Source of the DNA: Hyphomicrobium sp.
Lineage (GTDB): Bacteria; Pseudomonadota; Alphaproteobacteria; Rhizobiales; Hyphomicrobiaceae
Direction: 5' to 3'
DNA length: 6,714 nt
Assembly (NCBI GenBank): GCA_016716675.1
Contig: JADJVG010000019.1
Span: forward strand, 1-6,714
Part shown: positions 1-6,714 of the stretch, piece after piece
Layout of the letters: every line of letters begins with the position of its first letter
Position numbering within the stretch: the first letter of the stretch is position 1
The notes under the pieces: generated by a model
Databases searched by the model: none
The model's input: only the letters and a program-made list of their open reading frames with translations
Told to the model about the DNA's origin: nothing
Program-made: the position numbers and the translations under genes

Positions 1-654
1 CCGTTTCGCAATGCCAGATGGTGACGCACTAAGCCACGGGGACCCAGCTCCCGAACAATCTCACGCGCCATGACCATGTCGGATAGCATGCCCTGTATTG
101 GTCCCAGTTTATTTGCCTTTGCCACGTGGTTGACCGATTTCCAGTCGATTATTTGCACGCGCATCCCGCGCCCGATGATCGTTCATTAATAAGAATCTCT
201 CGCCCCAACGCGATGTCCGACGCCAGTTGCTCAAGGTCATCGGCGGTAGCGGCGTGGCAACACGCGCTTCCCCGGAAACAAAGAAGTCGACACCGATTAA
301 ACGGTAGAAACTGTCGCCACGCATGCTGATCGTCACGTCGGCGACTTCGTCGATCACCGGAAGGGCAAGAGCGTCCAAGTGTTTGCCCTCTAAGCCCGCA
401 AGATCGGCGTCAAGCAATATGATATATTCGAAGCGGGCCGCGCCAATTCCGCGCGCGAGCGAATAGCTCTTGCCGCGGTTCGTTTCGTTGCGCAAAAGCT
501 TGACGGTCGCAAACCGCTGGACTCGCTCCGCTGTTTCATCTCGCGAGCCGTCGTCGACGACGATGATTTCGCCAATCAATGGATGCTGAACCGCCACGCG
601 CAACACCTCGCCAATGCGGGCTTCCTCATCGTAAGCACAGATGACGCAACTCAT
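1..654 (-). CDS. Family 2 glycosyltransferase, 3' end beyond window, frameshifted
   Basis: Transfers a sugar from an activated donor in the cytoplasm; acceptor unknown. Seen: the GT-A fold start SCVICAYDEEARIGEVL, the nucleotide-binding stretch EIIVVDDGSRDETAE, NRGKSYSLARG, and the DxD-type metal/donor site ILLDADLAGLEG. After a break near 241-270 the reading resumes as ADDLEQLASDIALGREIL, and after another near 160-172 as MRVQIIDWKSVNHVAKANK, open to the window edge. Dropping one base near 266 would give SGERVLPR, a motif I associate with this subfamily, so there may be three indels. The ATG at 654 is chosen because the fold starts two residues later; an ATG at 678 and a TTG at 714 are in frame upstream but add sequence that does not look conserved. 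No clear Shine-Dalgarno is visible. The gene lies alone and divergent from rsgA. Family is secure; substrate is not inferable. Confidence 0.87.
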
Positions 655-786
655 CAGTTTGAGCCCGACGTGGTTCATACCGGCGTAACGGGCGCCGAAC
701 GCGGTTAGTTCCAAGGCGGCCCGCGACCTAGATCGACATCACCGCTTGTCGCGAGGCGTCTGATCGTCCGATGTCGGCGAAGATCA

Positions 787-801
787 GGCCCCACTGGGGC
801 C
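787..801. promoter_or_regulatory. Perfect GC-rich hairpin in the divergent gap
   Basis: GGCCCC-ACT-GGGGCC is a perfect 6-bp inverted repeat with a 3-nt loop, about 85 nt before the rsgA start. On the plus strand it is followed by CTTTAAC, too weak a tail for a confident intrinsic terminator, and no gene reading rightward ends upstream of it within the window. It could be an RNA hairpin in the rsgA leader or a protein site. Function is inference. Confidence 0.35.
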
Positions 802-847
802 CTTTAACGGGGCAGATGCGGTCCTTGAAATCTGCTAACTTGGTCGC

Positions 848-863
848 ACCGGAATGCTCCGGT
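848..863. promoter_or_regulatory. Perfect 16-nt palindromic hairpin upstream of rsgA
   Basis: ACCGGA-ATGC-TCCGGT has a 6-bp stem with a 4-nt loop and ends 22 nt before the rsgA ATG. It is followed by CTCGTCGTTTTCGG, a mildly T-rich stretch. Its dyad symmetry and position fit an operator or a leader hairpin limiting translation or transcription of rsgA. No promoter boxes could be placed with confidence. Confidence 0.4.
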
Positions 864-885
864 CTCGTCGTTTTCGGATTGCCGT

Positions 886-1961
886 ATGATCAAGGAATTT
901 GGTTGGAGCGATGCGCTCCAAACGGCGTTCGAGGCGCATGCCGCAGCGGGTCTGTCGCCCGCGCGCGTGGTCGCACATCATCGCGGGCTTTGGCGGCTGG
1001 TGACGGACACAGGAGATTGCGCGGGACGCCTCAGCGGGCGCTTCGCCGCCGAAGCGCAGGCGGCGAGCGCGCAGTCTGGGCGACTGGCTCGCGATCGACC
1101 GTGTGGATGGTAGCGATGGCGACGCCTTGATCCATGCGCTGATGCCCCGGAAGAGCGCGTTCGCGCGCCGGGCCGCGGGTGGTGTTGGCGTGCAAATTGT
1201 CGCCGCCAATGTCGACATCGCGTTCTTGGTCGCCGCCTTGAACAACGATCTCAATCCGCGCCGGCTCGAGCGTTATCTCGTCGCGGCGCGCGATAGTGGT
1301 GCGGCGCCTGTCGTTGTTCTGACCAAGGTGGATTTGAGTTCAGACCCGGACGCCGAGCGTCAAGCGGTCGTTGATATTGCCGCGGGCGCGCCAGTAGTGA
1401 CGCTTTCGGCGCTGACCGGCGAAGGCGTGGAGGCGCTCGATCGTTGGCTGCTGCCAGGTGTGACGGCGGCGCTGCTGGGAAGCTCCGGCGCGGGCAAGTC
1501 CACATTGCTGAATGCGTTGGCAAGCAAGGAATTGATGTCGACCGGGGCCGTGCGCGAAGCCGATGATCGCAGGCGCCACACCACAACGCACAGGGAGTTG
1601 TTTCGTTTTGGCCGGCGGCGCGCTGCTGATCGACACGCCCGGCATGCGCGAACTCGGCCTGGTCGCGGACGAAGCGGCGCTGGATGAAAGCTTCGCGGAT
1701 GTCACCGCGCTCATTCCGGTTTGCCGGTTCTCCGATTGCACGCACGTGTCCGAACCTGGTTGCGCCATCCTCGCCGCGCTGGCGGACGGGAGCTTGAGTG
1801 CGGAACGCTGGCAATCGTATCTCAAACTGCAGCGCGAACTGGCTTTCGTTGTGCGCAAGGAAGATCCGGCGGCCGAGGCGGCGAACAAGGTGAAGTGGAA
1901 ACAGATCCACAAAACCCAGCGCGCCAAATACAAACATCGCCGCGATGAGGAAGGCGGTTAG
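886..1961 (+). CDS. rsgA: Small-subunit ribosome biogenesis GTPase RsgA
   Basis: RsgA is a circularly permuted GTPase that binds the 30S subunit late in assembly and is stimulated by it. Seen, in family order: an OB-fold N-terminus from MIKEFGWSDAL with LGDWLAIDRVDG; the G4 motif LTKVD near residue 146; the P-loop GSSGAGKST near 198; G3 DTPGMRE near 249; then the zinc-binding CxxxxCxHxxxxxC (C279, C284, H286, C292) and a basic tail KWKQIHKTQRAKYKHR. G4 before G1 before G3 is diagnostic. Two single-base excesses break it: one near 1069-1072 (AQAASA to SLGDW), and one T in the TTT run at 1601-1603, whose removal gives HTTTHRELFVLAGG. With both removed it is 358 codons, close to the E. coli length. 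The start is the ATG at 886, with only a weak ribosome site. Monocistronic, divergent from the glycosyltransferase. Confidence 0.95.
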
Positions 1962-2042
1962 GGTGGGCGTCTAACTGTGAATTGCTGCTATCTGCGAAAG
2001 CGCGCCGGTTGCCCGCAATTGACGCGAGCGGAAGGAAACGAG

Positions 2043-2057
2043 CGACTTCGCTAGTCG
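2043..2057 (+). terminator. Weak candidate terminator after rsgA
   Basis: CGACT-TCGCT-AGTCG forms a 5-bp stem with a 5-nt loop followed by TTCTGTATT. It lies in the short gap between rsgA and the converging membrane-protein gene, where a terminator is expected. The stem is short and the T tract interrupted, so this is only a candidate. Confidence 0.3.
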
Positions 2058-2065
2058 TTCTGTAT

Positions 2066-2678
2066 TCAGCGGGACGTGGCCTCCTCAGCCCGTTTGCCCG
2101 CAATAGGTTTGCCGGAATGGCTCAGAGCTGGGTGCAGCGCCGCTACGATCGCAATGAGCCAGAGCGCGGTGATGACATGGTAGGCGTGCCAGCTCAACGC
2201 AGGATCGAGAATGGGCGACTGGCGCACGAACAAAATGTTTGGCGCCATCGATGCGAACCCAATCACAGCAAGCGCGCGGCCTCTGCTGTGGGAATTGGTG
2301 GCCAATAGAAGCGTGCCACAAGCTAGCAAGGCCAGAAAGACTAAGGCGCCCAAGACGCCGCCCGCGAAGGCGACCAATCCCGCAACGGCCGCAGAAGCCA
2401 GGATCGCCAAAATCGATGGCTTCCACTGAAGATGTTTAGCGATCTGCGAGACAATGAGGACAAGCGCAAATGTTCCGCCTGCTTGCGAGGCAAATCGGTG
2501 AACCGGCGCAAGGATTTCATTGGCGCCGGTGGCAATTCGAATCACGCCGATGGTGGCAGCTATCGCGAACAGTGCTATGTCAATCGCGCCAATCGCCTGA
2601 TGCCCGAAACAAGCGAATGGCGCCCCAGCTTGACGTGAGACAGATCGCGACTTCAGAAAACATGTAGTGGAAAGGCAT
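2066..2678 (-). CDS. Hypothetical multi-pass inner-membrane protein
   Basis: I do not recognise the family with confidence. The ATG at 2678 starts 5 nt after the stop of the desaturase gene, so the two are probably co-transcribed and translationally coupled; GGGG at 2687-2690 may serve as ribosome site. The N-terminus MPFHYMFSEVAICLTSSWGA leads to about five or six hydrophobic segments, including IDIALFAIAATIGVIRI, GGTFALVLIVSQIA, a long one from PSILAILASAAVAGLV, GRALAVIGFASMAP and a last one around HVITALWLIAIVAAL. The last carries WHAYH, a histidine pair at the membrane edge that also occurs in some uncharacterised membrane families. The tail is basic and soluble. One excess base at the AA pair 2591-2592 (plus strand) splits the gene; removing it gives 204 codons. 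The GTG at 2545 opens only the downstream fragment and is not the likely start. Confidence 0.72.
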
Positions 2679-2683
2679 GATAC

Positions 2684-3624
2684 TTACCCCGCCGACGCAG
2701 GTCGCACACGGTTGGGGCCCCGATGACGGACAATGCCCGCGTCGCGCATAATCGATGCACTGGTCTGGCGCGAATTGTCATGGCTCCATCCGGGTGGCGC
2801 GAAGACGTAAAGCAGCCGCTGCCCAAGTGTCAGACCACGCTGGCAGGCATCGCGCGCGATCCCCCCATACTCATGAAAAAAGTATCGTAATCGGATTGTA
2901 GCTCTCGATGTTCTTGACCAACCCATAGGCTGGTGGGTCGGCGGCTTCTTCCGCCACGAAGGTACCGAACAGGCGGTCCCAGACGATCAGCGTGCCGCCG
3001 TAATTGGCGTCGAGATAGCGCGCGTTGGTGCCGTGGTGAACGCGATGGTGCGAAGGTGTGTTGAAGATGGCTTCGAACCAAACCGGCATTTTGCCGACAG
3101 CTTCAGTGTGCAGGAAGAATTGATAGGTCGCGTTGATGACGCCGCAGAAGGTCACCAGCAGGGGATCGAAGCCAACGAGGACCAAGGGATCTTCAGCAAC
3201 ATGGTTCCGGTGAAGTGTTTGGTCAGGATTGCCCCAGCGCCACCGACAAATTGTATTGCTGGCTTGAGTGATGCACCACGTGCATGGCCCAGACCCAACG
3301 GCAGCGATGCGCGATCCGATGATGGACGTAGAAGCGTAGGTCGTCGAGCACAAGGCAGAGTGCGAACATCGCCCAGTTGAGCGGCAGGCTCGCAACCTGA
3401 AACGGCATCGCGAGCGATAGCAGCCCGAAGGTGATGAAGGCGGTGAGCGCGTTCGCTGGTAAGCTCATGAGCCCCAGAAAAATCCCGAGCGCGCTGTCCT
3501 TGGCCACGTATGTGCCCTTGGCGCGGAATACGAAAATGGCGACCAGCTCGATCACCATCATTGAAAAGAACAACCCGATCGAAATTAGCTCGATGGGAAG
3601 GTCCATGACCTGTTGCACGTTCAT
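2684..3624 (-). CDS. Sterol desaturase / fatty acid hydroxylase family protein
   Basis: Membrane-bound di-iron oxygenases of this superfamily hydroxylate or desaturate lipids; the bacterial substrate here is unknown. Seen: membrane segments at about residues 11-33, 44-73 and 82-98; histidine box 1 in DDLRFYVHHRIAH (residues 94-106); box 2 HVVHH (115-119); box 3 HHRVHH (193-198); then NPITILFHEY and the family-typical end LLYVFAPPGWSHDNSRQTSA. All ligand boxes are present. Three indels break the frame: a missing base near 3224 (restoring QSWTKHFTGT), a missing G in GGG at 3186-3188 (restoring KIPLVLVGFDP), and an extra base in the six-A run 2876-2881. The corrected length is 314 codons, normal for the family. 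The ATG at 3624 has GAGGAG 7 nt upstream. First gene of a two-gene operon, divergent from a LysR regulator that may control it. Confidence 0.93.
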
Positions 3625-3631
3625 GGGCTCG

Positions 3632-3637
3632 CTCCTC
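3632..3637 (-). promoter_or_regulatory. Shine-Dalgarno of the desaturase gene
   Basis: On the minus strand GAGGAG sits 7 nt before ATG 3624. It is the best ribosome-binding site in the window and decides this start over longer in-frame readings that begin upstream around 3678. Confidence 0.7.
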
Positions 3638-3703
3638 GCCGTTGCGTCAGCGTGCAGCGAACCACAGCGAGAGAACAATTGAATTAGAGCCGCTTATTCT
3701 GCA

Positions 3704-3711
3704 CCATATGG
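3704..3711. promoter_or_regulatory. CCATATGG palindrome in the LysR/desaturase divergent gap
   Basis: A perfect 8-bp palindrome lies 3 nt before the LysR start codon and 80 nt before the desaturase start, inside the 90-bp shared gap. LysR regulators usually bind imperfect dyads with a T-N11-A core in such gaps, so this or the surrounding AT-rich stretch (about 3676-3711) could be the operator. An 8-bp AT-centred palindrome can occur by chance; the evidence is positional only. Confidence 0.25.
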
Positions 3712-3714
3712 AAC

Positions 3715-4655
3715 ATGTTGTTTGATCTTGTCCTGGTCCGCAGGTTTGAAGCGGTGTGTCGACTGCGCAGCTTTTCGCGCGCTGCGGACGAACTGGGCCT
3801 TTCCATTCGGCGATGACGAAAAGCATTCGCACCCTGGAAGACGGACTCAACGTTCGCCTGATCGAGCGGACAACGCGCTCGCTGGTGCCAACCGAAGCGG
3901 GTCAGCGCTTGCTCAAACGCGCCCGACCTTCTCGCCCACTCGGAGGATGTGAAGGCCGCGATTTCCACGGACGCAGCGCATCTCAACGTAATATGCGGGC
4001 CCGTCATTTCTTGACGCGTTAGGACATCGCGCGCTGGCGAGTTTCGAACCAAGCGTCCCGGAGGTGCACGTCGCAATGCAAGTCATGAAAGCGCCGGCGC
4101 TGGCCATGAACAGCTCGTGCGGCAACGCACCGATTTGCTTGATTTCACCAGAACGTGGTTCGAGGCTTGCGGACAGAAAAGCCTTGATCGTAACGCTGGC
4201 TCATTTCCGAACCCTATGTTGTCCTGTTTCCAAGAGGGGCATCCGCTTGATGGGGCCGCGCGTTCTCTCCGAAACCATGCTTGGCTGACTGGGCAATCGC
4301 CGGTTTCGACAGCCTGTTTCAAGAAGCGTTGCCGGTAAAGCAGCGCGACATGCTGCTACGTCGCGGCTTTCCGAAGTATCGTATTCCCGGCCTCAGCGCT
4401 TGCGCCGAGCTCGCTGAGCGCAGTGACTTGCTTACGGTCGCGCCGACGTCTGCGGCCTTGGCGTTGATGGCAGGGCGGGGGCTTGTCAGCGCACCGCTCC
4501 CAGGCAAGGCGCGATTCACGGTTTGCGCTGTCACGCGCGCCGATGCTGTGGGATCGGCCCACATCGCCGCATTCATCGATTCTGTTGGGCGGGTCCGCGC
4601 GCAAGACCCTGTTGTTCAATCCCAACTTCGGCCCGCCCGAAAGAAGCGCCGATGA
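3715..4655 (+). CDS. LysR-family transcriptional regulator
   Basis: DNA-binding regulator with an N-terminal winged helix-turn-helix and a periplasmic-binding-protein-like effector domain. Seen: RSFSRAADELGLS then HSAMTKSIRTLEDGL and LIERTTRSLVPTEAG, the canonical LysR HTH (about residues 15-65); then LLAHSEDVKAAI in the linker; effector-domain pieces LGHRALASFEPSVPEVHV, EQLVRQRTDLL, ADRKALIVTLAH, EPYVVLFQEGHPLDG, ADWAIAGFDSLF and GRGLVSAPLPG. Eight single-base changes are needed: missing bases at 3803, 4108 and 4281; extra bases at 3922-3924, 4007-4009, about 4141, 4208-4209 and about 4231-4234. Net +2, leaving exactly 313 codons, normal for the family. The start is ATG 3715 because the HTH begins at once; no good ribosome site is visible. 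Divergent orientation suggests control of the desaturase operon and of itself. The effector is unknown. Confidence 0.92.
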
Positions 4656-4746
4656 AGGGCGCCGGTGCTCGCTGGTCGCCGTGAATTCGAACTGAGCTAG
4701 GCGCGGCAGCTATGGCCCAACCAAGGGTAGGCCCGATTCGCGACAT

Positions 4747-5804
4747 TTAAGCAGCGGATGCTTGCGTTATCTCTGTGTCGCAGGTGATGCGATCGCGCCC
4801 GGCGCGCTTGGAGGCGTAAAGGCAGGCGTCCGCGCGCGCGATGAGATCGCTGACGCTTTCAAACTCGCGACGTTGCCAGAAGCCAATCGATAGGTGTGAG
4901 GCGCCGAAGGCTTCTCGCCTGTGGATCGCCGCGTGAGTTGTTTCGACGCACCGCTGCGTGGATGCCGGCCGCAATGGCCTGAGCTGCGTGCAGGGGTGCG
5001 CGGCATTATGATCGCGAACTCTTCACCGCCATAGCGCGCGGCCAGAAAATCGCCCGTTGCGTGGACGCGGAGTGTGTTGGCGATGAACTTGATAACCTGG
5101 TCGCCGACCAAATGGCCCCACGTGTCATTGAAACGCTTGAAATGGTCGATGTCACACATGAGCAGGCAAAGACCTCCGTCGCCGGCGGAGGAGTCCTGAG
5201 AGCAGCGTCGCAGGGTCTCATCGAAGTATTTTCGGTTGGCCAACCCCGTCAGCCCGTCGGTAAGGGCCTCGACTTTGACGCTCTGCAGCGCAGCTTGCAG
5301 GATTTCGACTTAGCGCGAGGACGCTTTCATCTGCTCTGACATTTGCAGGTTTTGATCGGCCATGTCGCGAGCTGCCGCTGTGAGTTCGGTGACGAGCGCT
5401 GCGCAAGCTCTTGGCGTCGAGGCCGCCCTCGAAAGTTGCAGCGGCCGTTTGCGGGTTTTGGCGTAAGAACCGGACTGCTCGCCGGCCTCGCGTAGTGTTG
5501 CGACGGCTTCGGTTGATTCGCGGGCGATGCCGTTGCTGGCCTCCATCACTTGCATGGAAAGCCGCGTGTTCGAGAAGAACCGCTCGAACAATTCCTCGTT
5601 CACTTCCGTGGTAAACCGCTCGGCCTTAGCGAGGCGTGCTTCGATTTCCATGCTGAGGGCGGGATTCCCACCCAGGCGGTGGACCGTCCAGATCTCGTAG
5701 TTCGCCGGGCTGGTGGGAATCTCGTGGCTGCTCAAGACGTCGATGGTTTCGCGCGCCAGCGCGACGCCATCCGCACCTCGAAATCTTGCCGTGTCCTCAG
5801 CCAT
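4747..5804 (-). CDS. Diguanylate cyclase with N-terminal helical region and GGEEF domain
   Basis: Makes c-di-GMP from two GTP. The N-terminal half (to about residue 170) has SSHEIPTSPANYEIWTVH and long charged helices, probably coiled coil, with no membrane segment. The GGDEF domain follows: EALTDGLTGLANRKYF, metal-site CDIDHFKRFND with WGH, the active site RYGGEEFAIIMP (GGEEF at 5016-5030), LSIGFWQRREFES and the end ADACLYASKRAGRDRI. No RxxD inhibitory site is seen in the usual place before GGEEF. Breaks: a missing base near 5456, an extra one near 5402, an in-frame TAA at 5310-5312 between the halves, an extra base in the run at 4993-4996, and missing bases near 4955 and 4920. The corrected length is 353 codons. 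The start ATG 5804 has GAGGG about 11 nt upstream. It converges on the LysR gene across 91 nt in which I see no convincing terminator. Confidence 0.93.
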
Positions 5805-5845
5805 TAGATGCGCGCCCTCAATGTTTGTGCCCTTCTCCCCCTCTT

Positions 5846-5863
5846 CCTCTTAATTAATAGAGG
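5846..5863. promoter_or_regulatory. AT-centred inverted repeat upstream of the diguanylate cyclase gene
   Basis: CCTCT-TAATTAAT-AGAGG has 5-bp arms around an AT-only centre, 42 nt before the cyclase start. It is the most AT-rich point of the gap and could be part of a promoter (a -10-like TATTAA reads on the minus strand) or a protein site. No matching -35 at the proper spacing was found. Confidence 0.28.
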
Positions 5864-5906
5864 CAAAGGCCAAGCTGCAGGCTTTGATCCGCGTCACCCG
5901 GTAGCG

Positions 5907-6206
5907 TTAGGTTAAAGGAACGACGCGCCTTCCCCAAACTGGGTAGGCGCGCGGGCGAACAATAGAGGCGATGGGTCGTGAGGAAGCTCTGTTCGTCGGC
6001 TTTGCCGTTGCGCTCGCCGACACCGGTGCATCCGCAAATGTGAGCGTGCTGCATGTGGTCTTGCGCATGCGCGATACGAAGGCCACGAGCGATTGGTTAC
6101 CGATGACGTCAGGTACCATCTCGCATCCAGCTCGCGTCGGCTCAGGGATGCGTCCCATTACCTCAACCTGTTCGATCGGGTTGAGGGCACCCGAACCAGC
6201 ACTCAT
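5907..6206 (-). CDS. Doubtful small hypothetical protein; frame uncertain
   Basis: An open frame of 99 codons starts MSAGSGALNPIEQVEVMGRI, 13 nt after the stop of the proline/alanine-rich gene, with GGAGG only 2 nt before the ATG, closer than usual. The sequence resembles nothing I know. The first 50 residues look plausible; the rest (SASATAKPTNRASS and on) has weak codon bias and runs through a strong hairpin at 5924-5951. A frame switch near 6060 would instead read HICGCTGVGERNGKADEQSF, with more GC-rich third positions, but that also passes the hairpin. Given the indel load elsewhere, the true frame cannot be settled by eye, and part of this stretch may be non-coding. Confidence 0.25.
   Translation of the reverse strand: MSAGSGALNPIEQVEVMGRIPEPTRAGCEMVPDVIGNQSLVAFVSRMRKTTCSTLTFADAPVSASATAKPTNRASSRPIASIVRPRAYPVWGRRVVPLT
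5924..5951 (-). terminator. Strong hairpin, candidate terminator on the minus strand
   Basis: CGCGCC at 5924-5929 pairs with GGCGCG at 5946-5951, and the pairing continues inward through T-A, one T-T mismatch and CCC-GGG to a 6-nt loop, giving ten pairs in a 28-nt hairpin. Read on the minus strand it is followed by TCGTTCCTTTAACC, a moderately T-rich tail. It is therefore a reasonable intrinsic terminator for the minus-strand genes to its right. The plus-strand side has no T tract. Confidence 0.5.
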
Positions 6207-6219
6207 GTCCTCCGCCGCC

Positions 6220-6714
6220 CTAATGCTGCGGCACGGTAGTCGACGCTGTGGGTGCCGGCTCAATGGGCTGAGCGGCATTTTCCTGTGCGGCGCCAGCTTC
6301 GCTCAGCGGCTCAGCAGGCGTGATGGTTGGCTCTGCCAAGGTCTGGGGGCAGTGCTCGTCCCAAGTTGCGGGATCGCACCTTCAAGACGATTGCTCGGCC
6401 GGCGCCGCTTCCGAGTGCAGGCTCGACCGAATAGGGCGTCGCTGGAGCATAAATTGGCGCAATCAGGTCTGATTGATCGCTCGGCATAGGCGCGCTTCGT
6501 TCATAAGCTGCGCTTGCAGAACCCGTATGAAACGCCAGCTGCGCACCGACAACGACGACGGCGCCGACGACAGCTGCGGCGACCAAGGCGCGTGCGCTGG
6601 CCGCGAACCAACCATCAGCGACTTGGAAGCGGTCCCACCACCCGAGCCGTTCCTGCCGCGGGCGGCTATCGCCGATCATCAGGCGCGGATACTCCAGTGG
6701 CGCCCGTGCGCTGG
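6220..6714 (-). CDS. Pro/Ala-rich single-pass membrane protein, may run off right edge
   Basis: Unrecognised. A short charged stretch (QERLGWWDRFQVADGWFA) precedes one membrane helix, ALVAAAVVGAVVVVGAQLAF, and then a low-complexity tail rich in Pro, Ala, Ser and Glu, ending LAEPTITPAEPLSE ... TASTTVPQH. The layout is that of an inner-membrane protein with an extended, probably periplasmic, tail; small membrane regulators such as anti-sigma factors can look like this, but no motif proves it. The frame breaks at the GGGGG run 6345-6349, where removing one base gives LPQTLAEP, and possibly again near 6400, where the frame GAIPQLGTSTAP looks better than the open one. ATG 6679 has GGAG about 12 nt upstream and may be the start, but the frame stays open to the window edge (EYPRL before the ATG), so the gene may begin outside. 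Confidence 0.5.

Noticed and set aside
835..1254. Minus-strand 139-codon open frame over the rsgA start
   Set aside because: It overlaps the RsgA N-terminus antisense, has biased composition and no motif.
1251..1937. Long minus-strand open frames opposite rsgA (up to 228 codons)
   Set aside because: They lie antisense to a gene with complete GTPase motifs and are rich in Arg, Ala and Pro, as expected for shadow frames of GC-rich coding DNA.
2471..2545. GTG at 2545 as the start of the membrane protein
   Set aside because: An upstream ATG at 2678, joined by removing one base at 2591-2592, adds a first hydrophobic segment and places the start 5 nt after the desaturase stop, which fits an operon better.
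4656..4746. Terminator between the converging LysR and cyclase genes
   Set aside because: Short GGCC and AGCT repeats occur, but no stem of useful length with a T-rich tail could be drawn in either direction.
886..5804. Interpretation of rsgA, desaturase, LysR and cyclase as pseudogenes
   Set aside because: Motifs and total lengths are preserved after one-base corrections, and a core gene is affected too; error in the sequence is the simpler explanation.
5971..6489. Plus-strand 172-codon open frame starting MGREEALFVGFAVALADTG
   Set aside because: The first part looks protein-like, and AGAGG precedes the ATG, but it runs antisense through the tail of the Pro/Ala-rich minus-strand gene and becomes Arg/Cys-rich without domain features. 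It is judged a shadow, though its first 80 codons cannot be fully excluded.
1..6714. Mobile element, CRISPR, tRNA/rRNA or defence system
   Set aside because: No transposase or integrase motif, no terminal inverted repeats with target duplications, no spaced direct repeats and no tRNA-like cloverleaf were seen on reading; the genes are common chromosomal families.

Overview
The window comes from a GC-rich bacterium, most likely an alphaproteobacterium. That is inferred from the style of the diguanylate cyclase and the sterol-desaturase-family protein, from GC-rich third codon positions and from short intergenic gaps; it was not tested by any search. It holds ordinary chromosomal genes. I found no mobile element, CRISPR array, RNA gene or defence-like cluster.

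Layout, left to right: (1) minus strand, a family 2 glycosyltransferase whose 3' end runs off the left edge (1-654); (2) a divergent gap with two perfect hairpins (655-885); (3) plus strand, rsgA, a ribosome-assembly GTPase (886-1961); (4) minus-strand pair, a sterol desaturase / fatty acid hydroxylase family protein (2684-3624) followed after 5 nt by a multi-pass membrane protein (2066-2678); (5) plus strand, a LysR-type regulator (3715-4655) divergent from that pair; (6) minus strand, a GGEEF diguanylate cyclase (4747-5804); (7) minus strand at the right edge, a proline/alanine-rich single-pass membrane protein (6220-6714) followed by a poorly defined region that may encode a small protein (5907-6206) and contains a strong hairpin (5924-5951).

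The dominant oddity is that every recognisable gene is broken into several frames by single-base gains or losses, mostly in short mononucleotide runs. When I restored the frames by hand, all five complete genes became whole-codon lengths close to family norms: RsgA about 357 aa, membrane protein about 203 aa, desaturase about 313 aa, LysR about 312 aa, diguanylate cyclase about 352 aa. Unrelated core and accessory genes are hit alike, and the protein sequence stays well conserved on both sides of each break. I therefore read these as base-calling or assembly errors, not gene decay. Coordinates below give the whole reconstructed gene, not the separate open fragments.

Functionally, the one coherent module is the LysR regulator with the divergent desaturase/membrane-protein operon, a classical arrangement for local control, possibly of membrane-lipid modification. 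The other genes (translation GTPase, glycosyltransferase, c-di-GMP synthesis) look like independent housekeeping or signalling loci.
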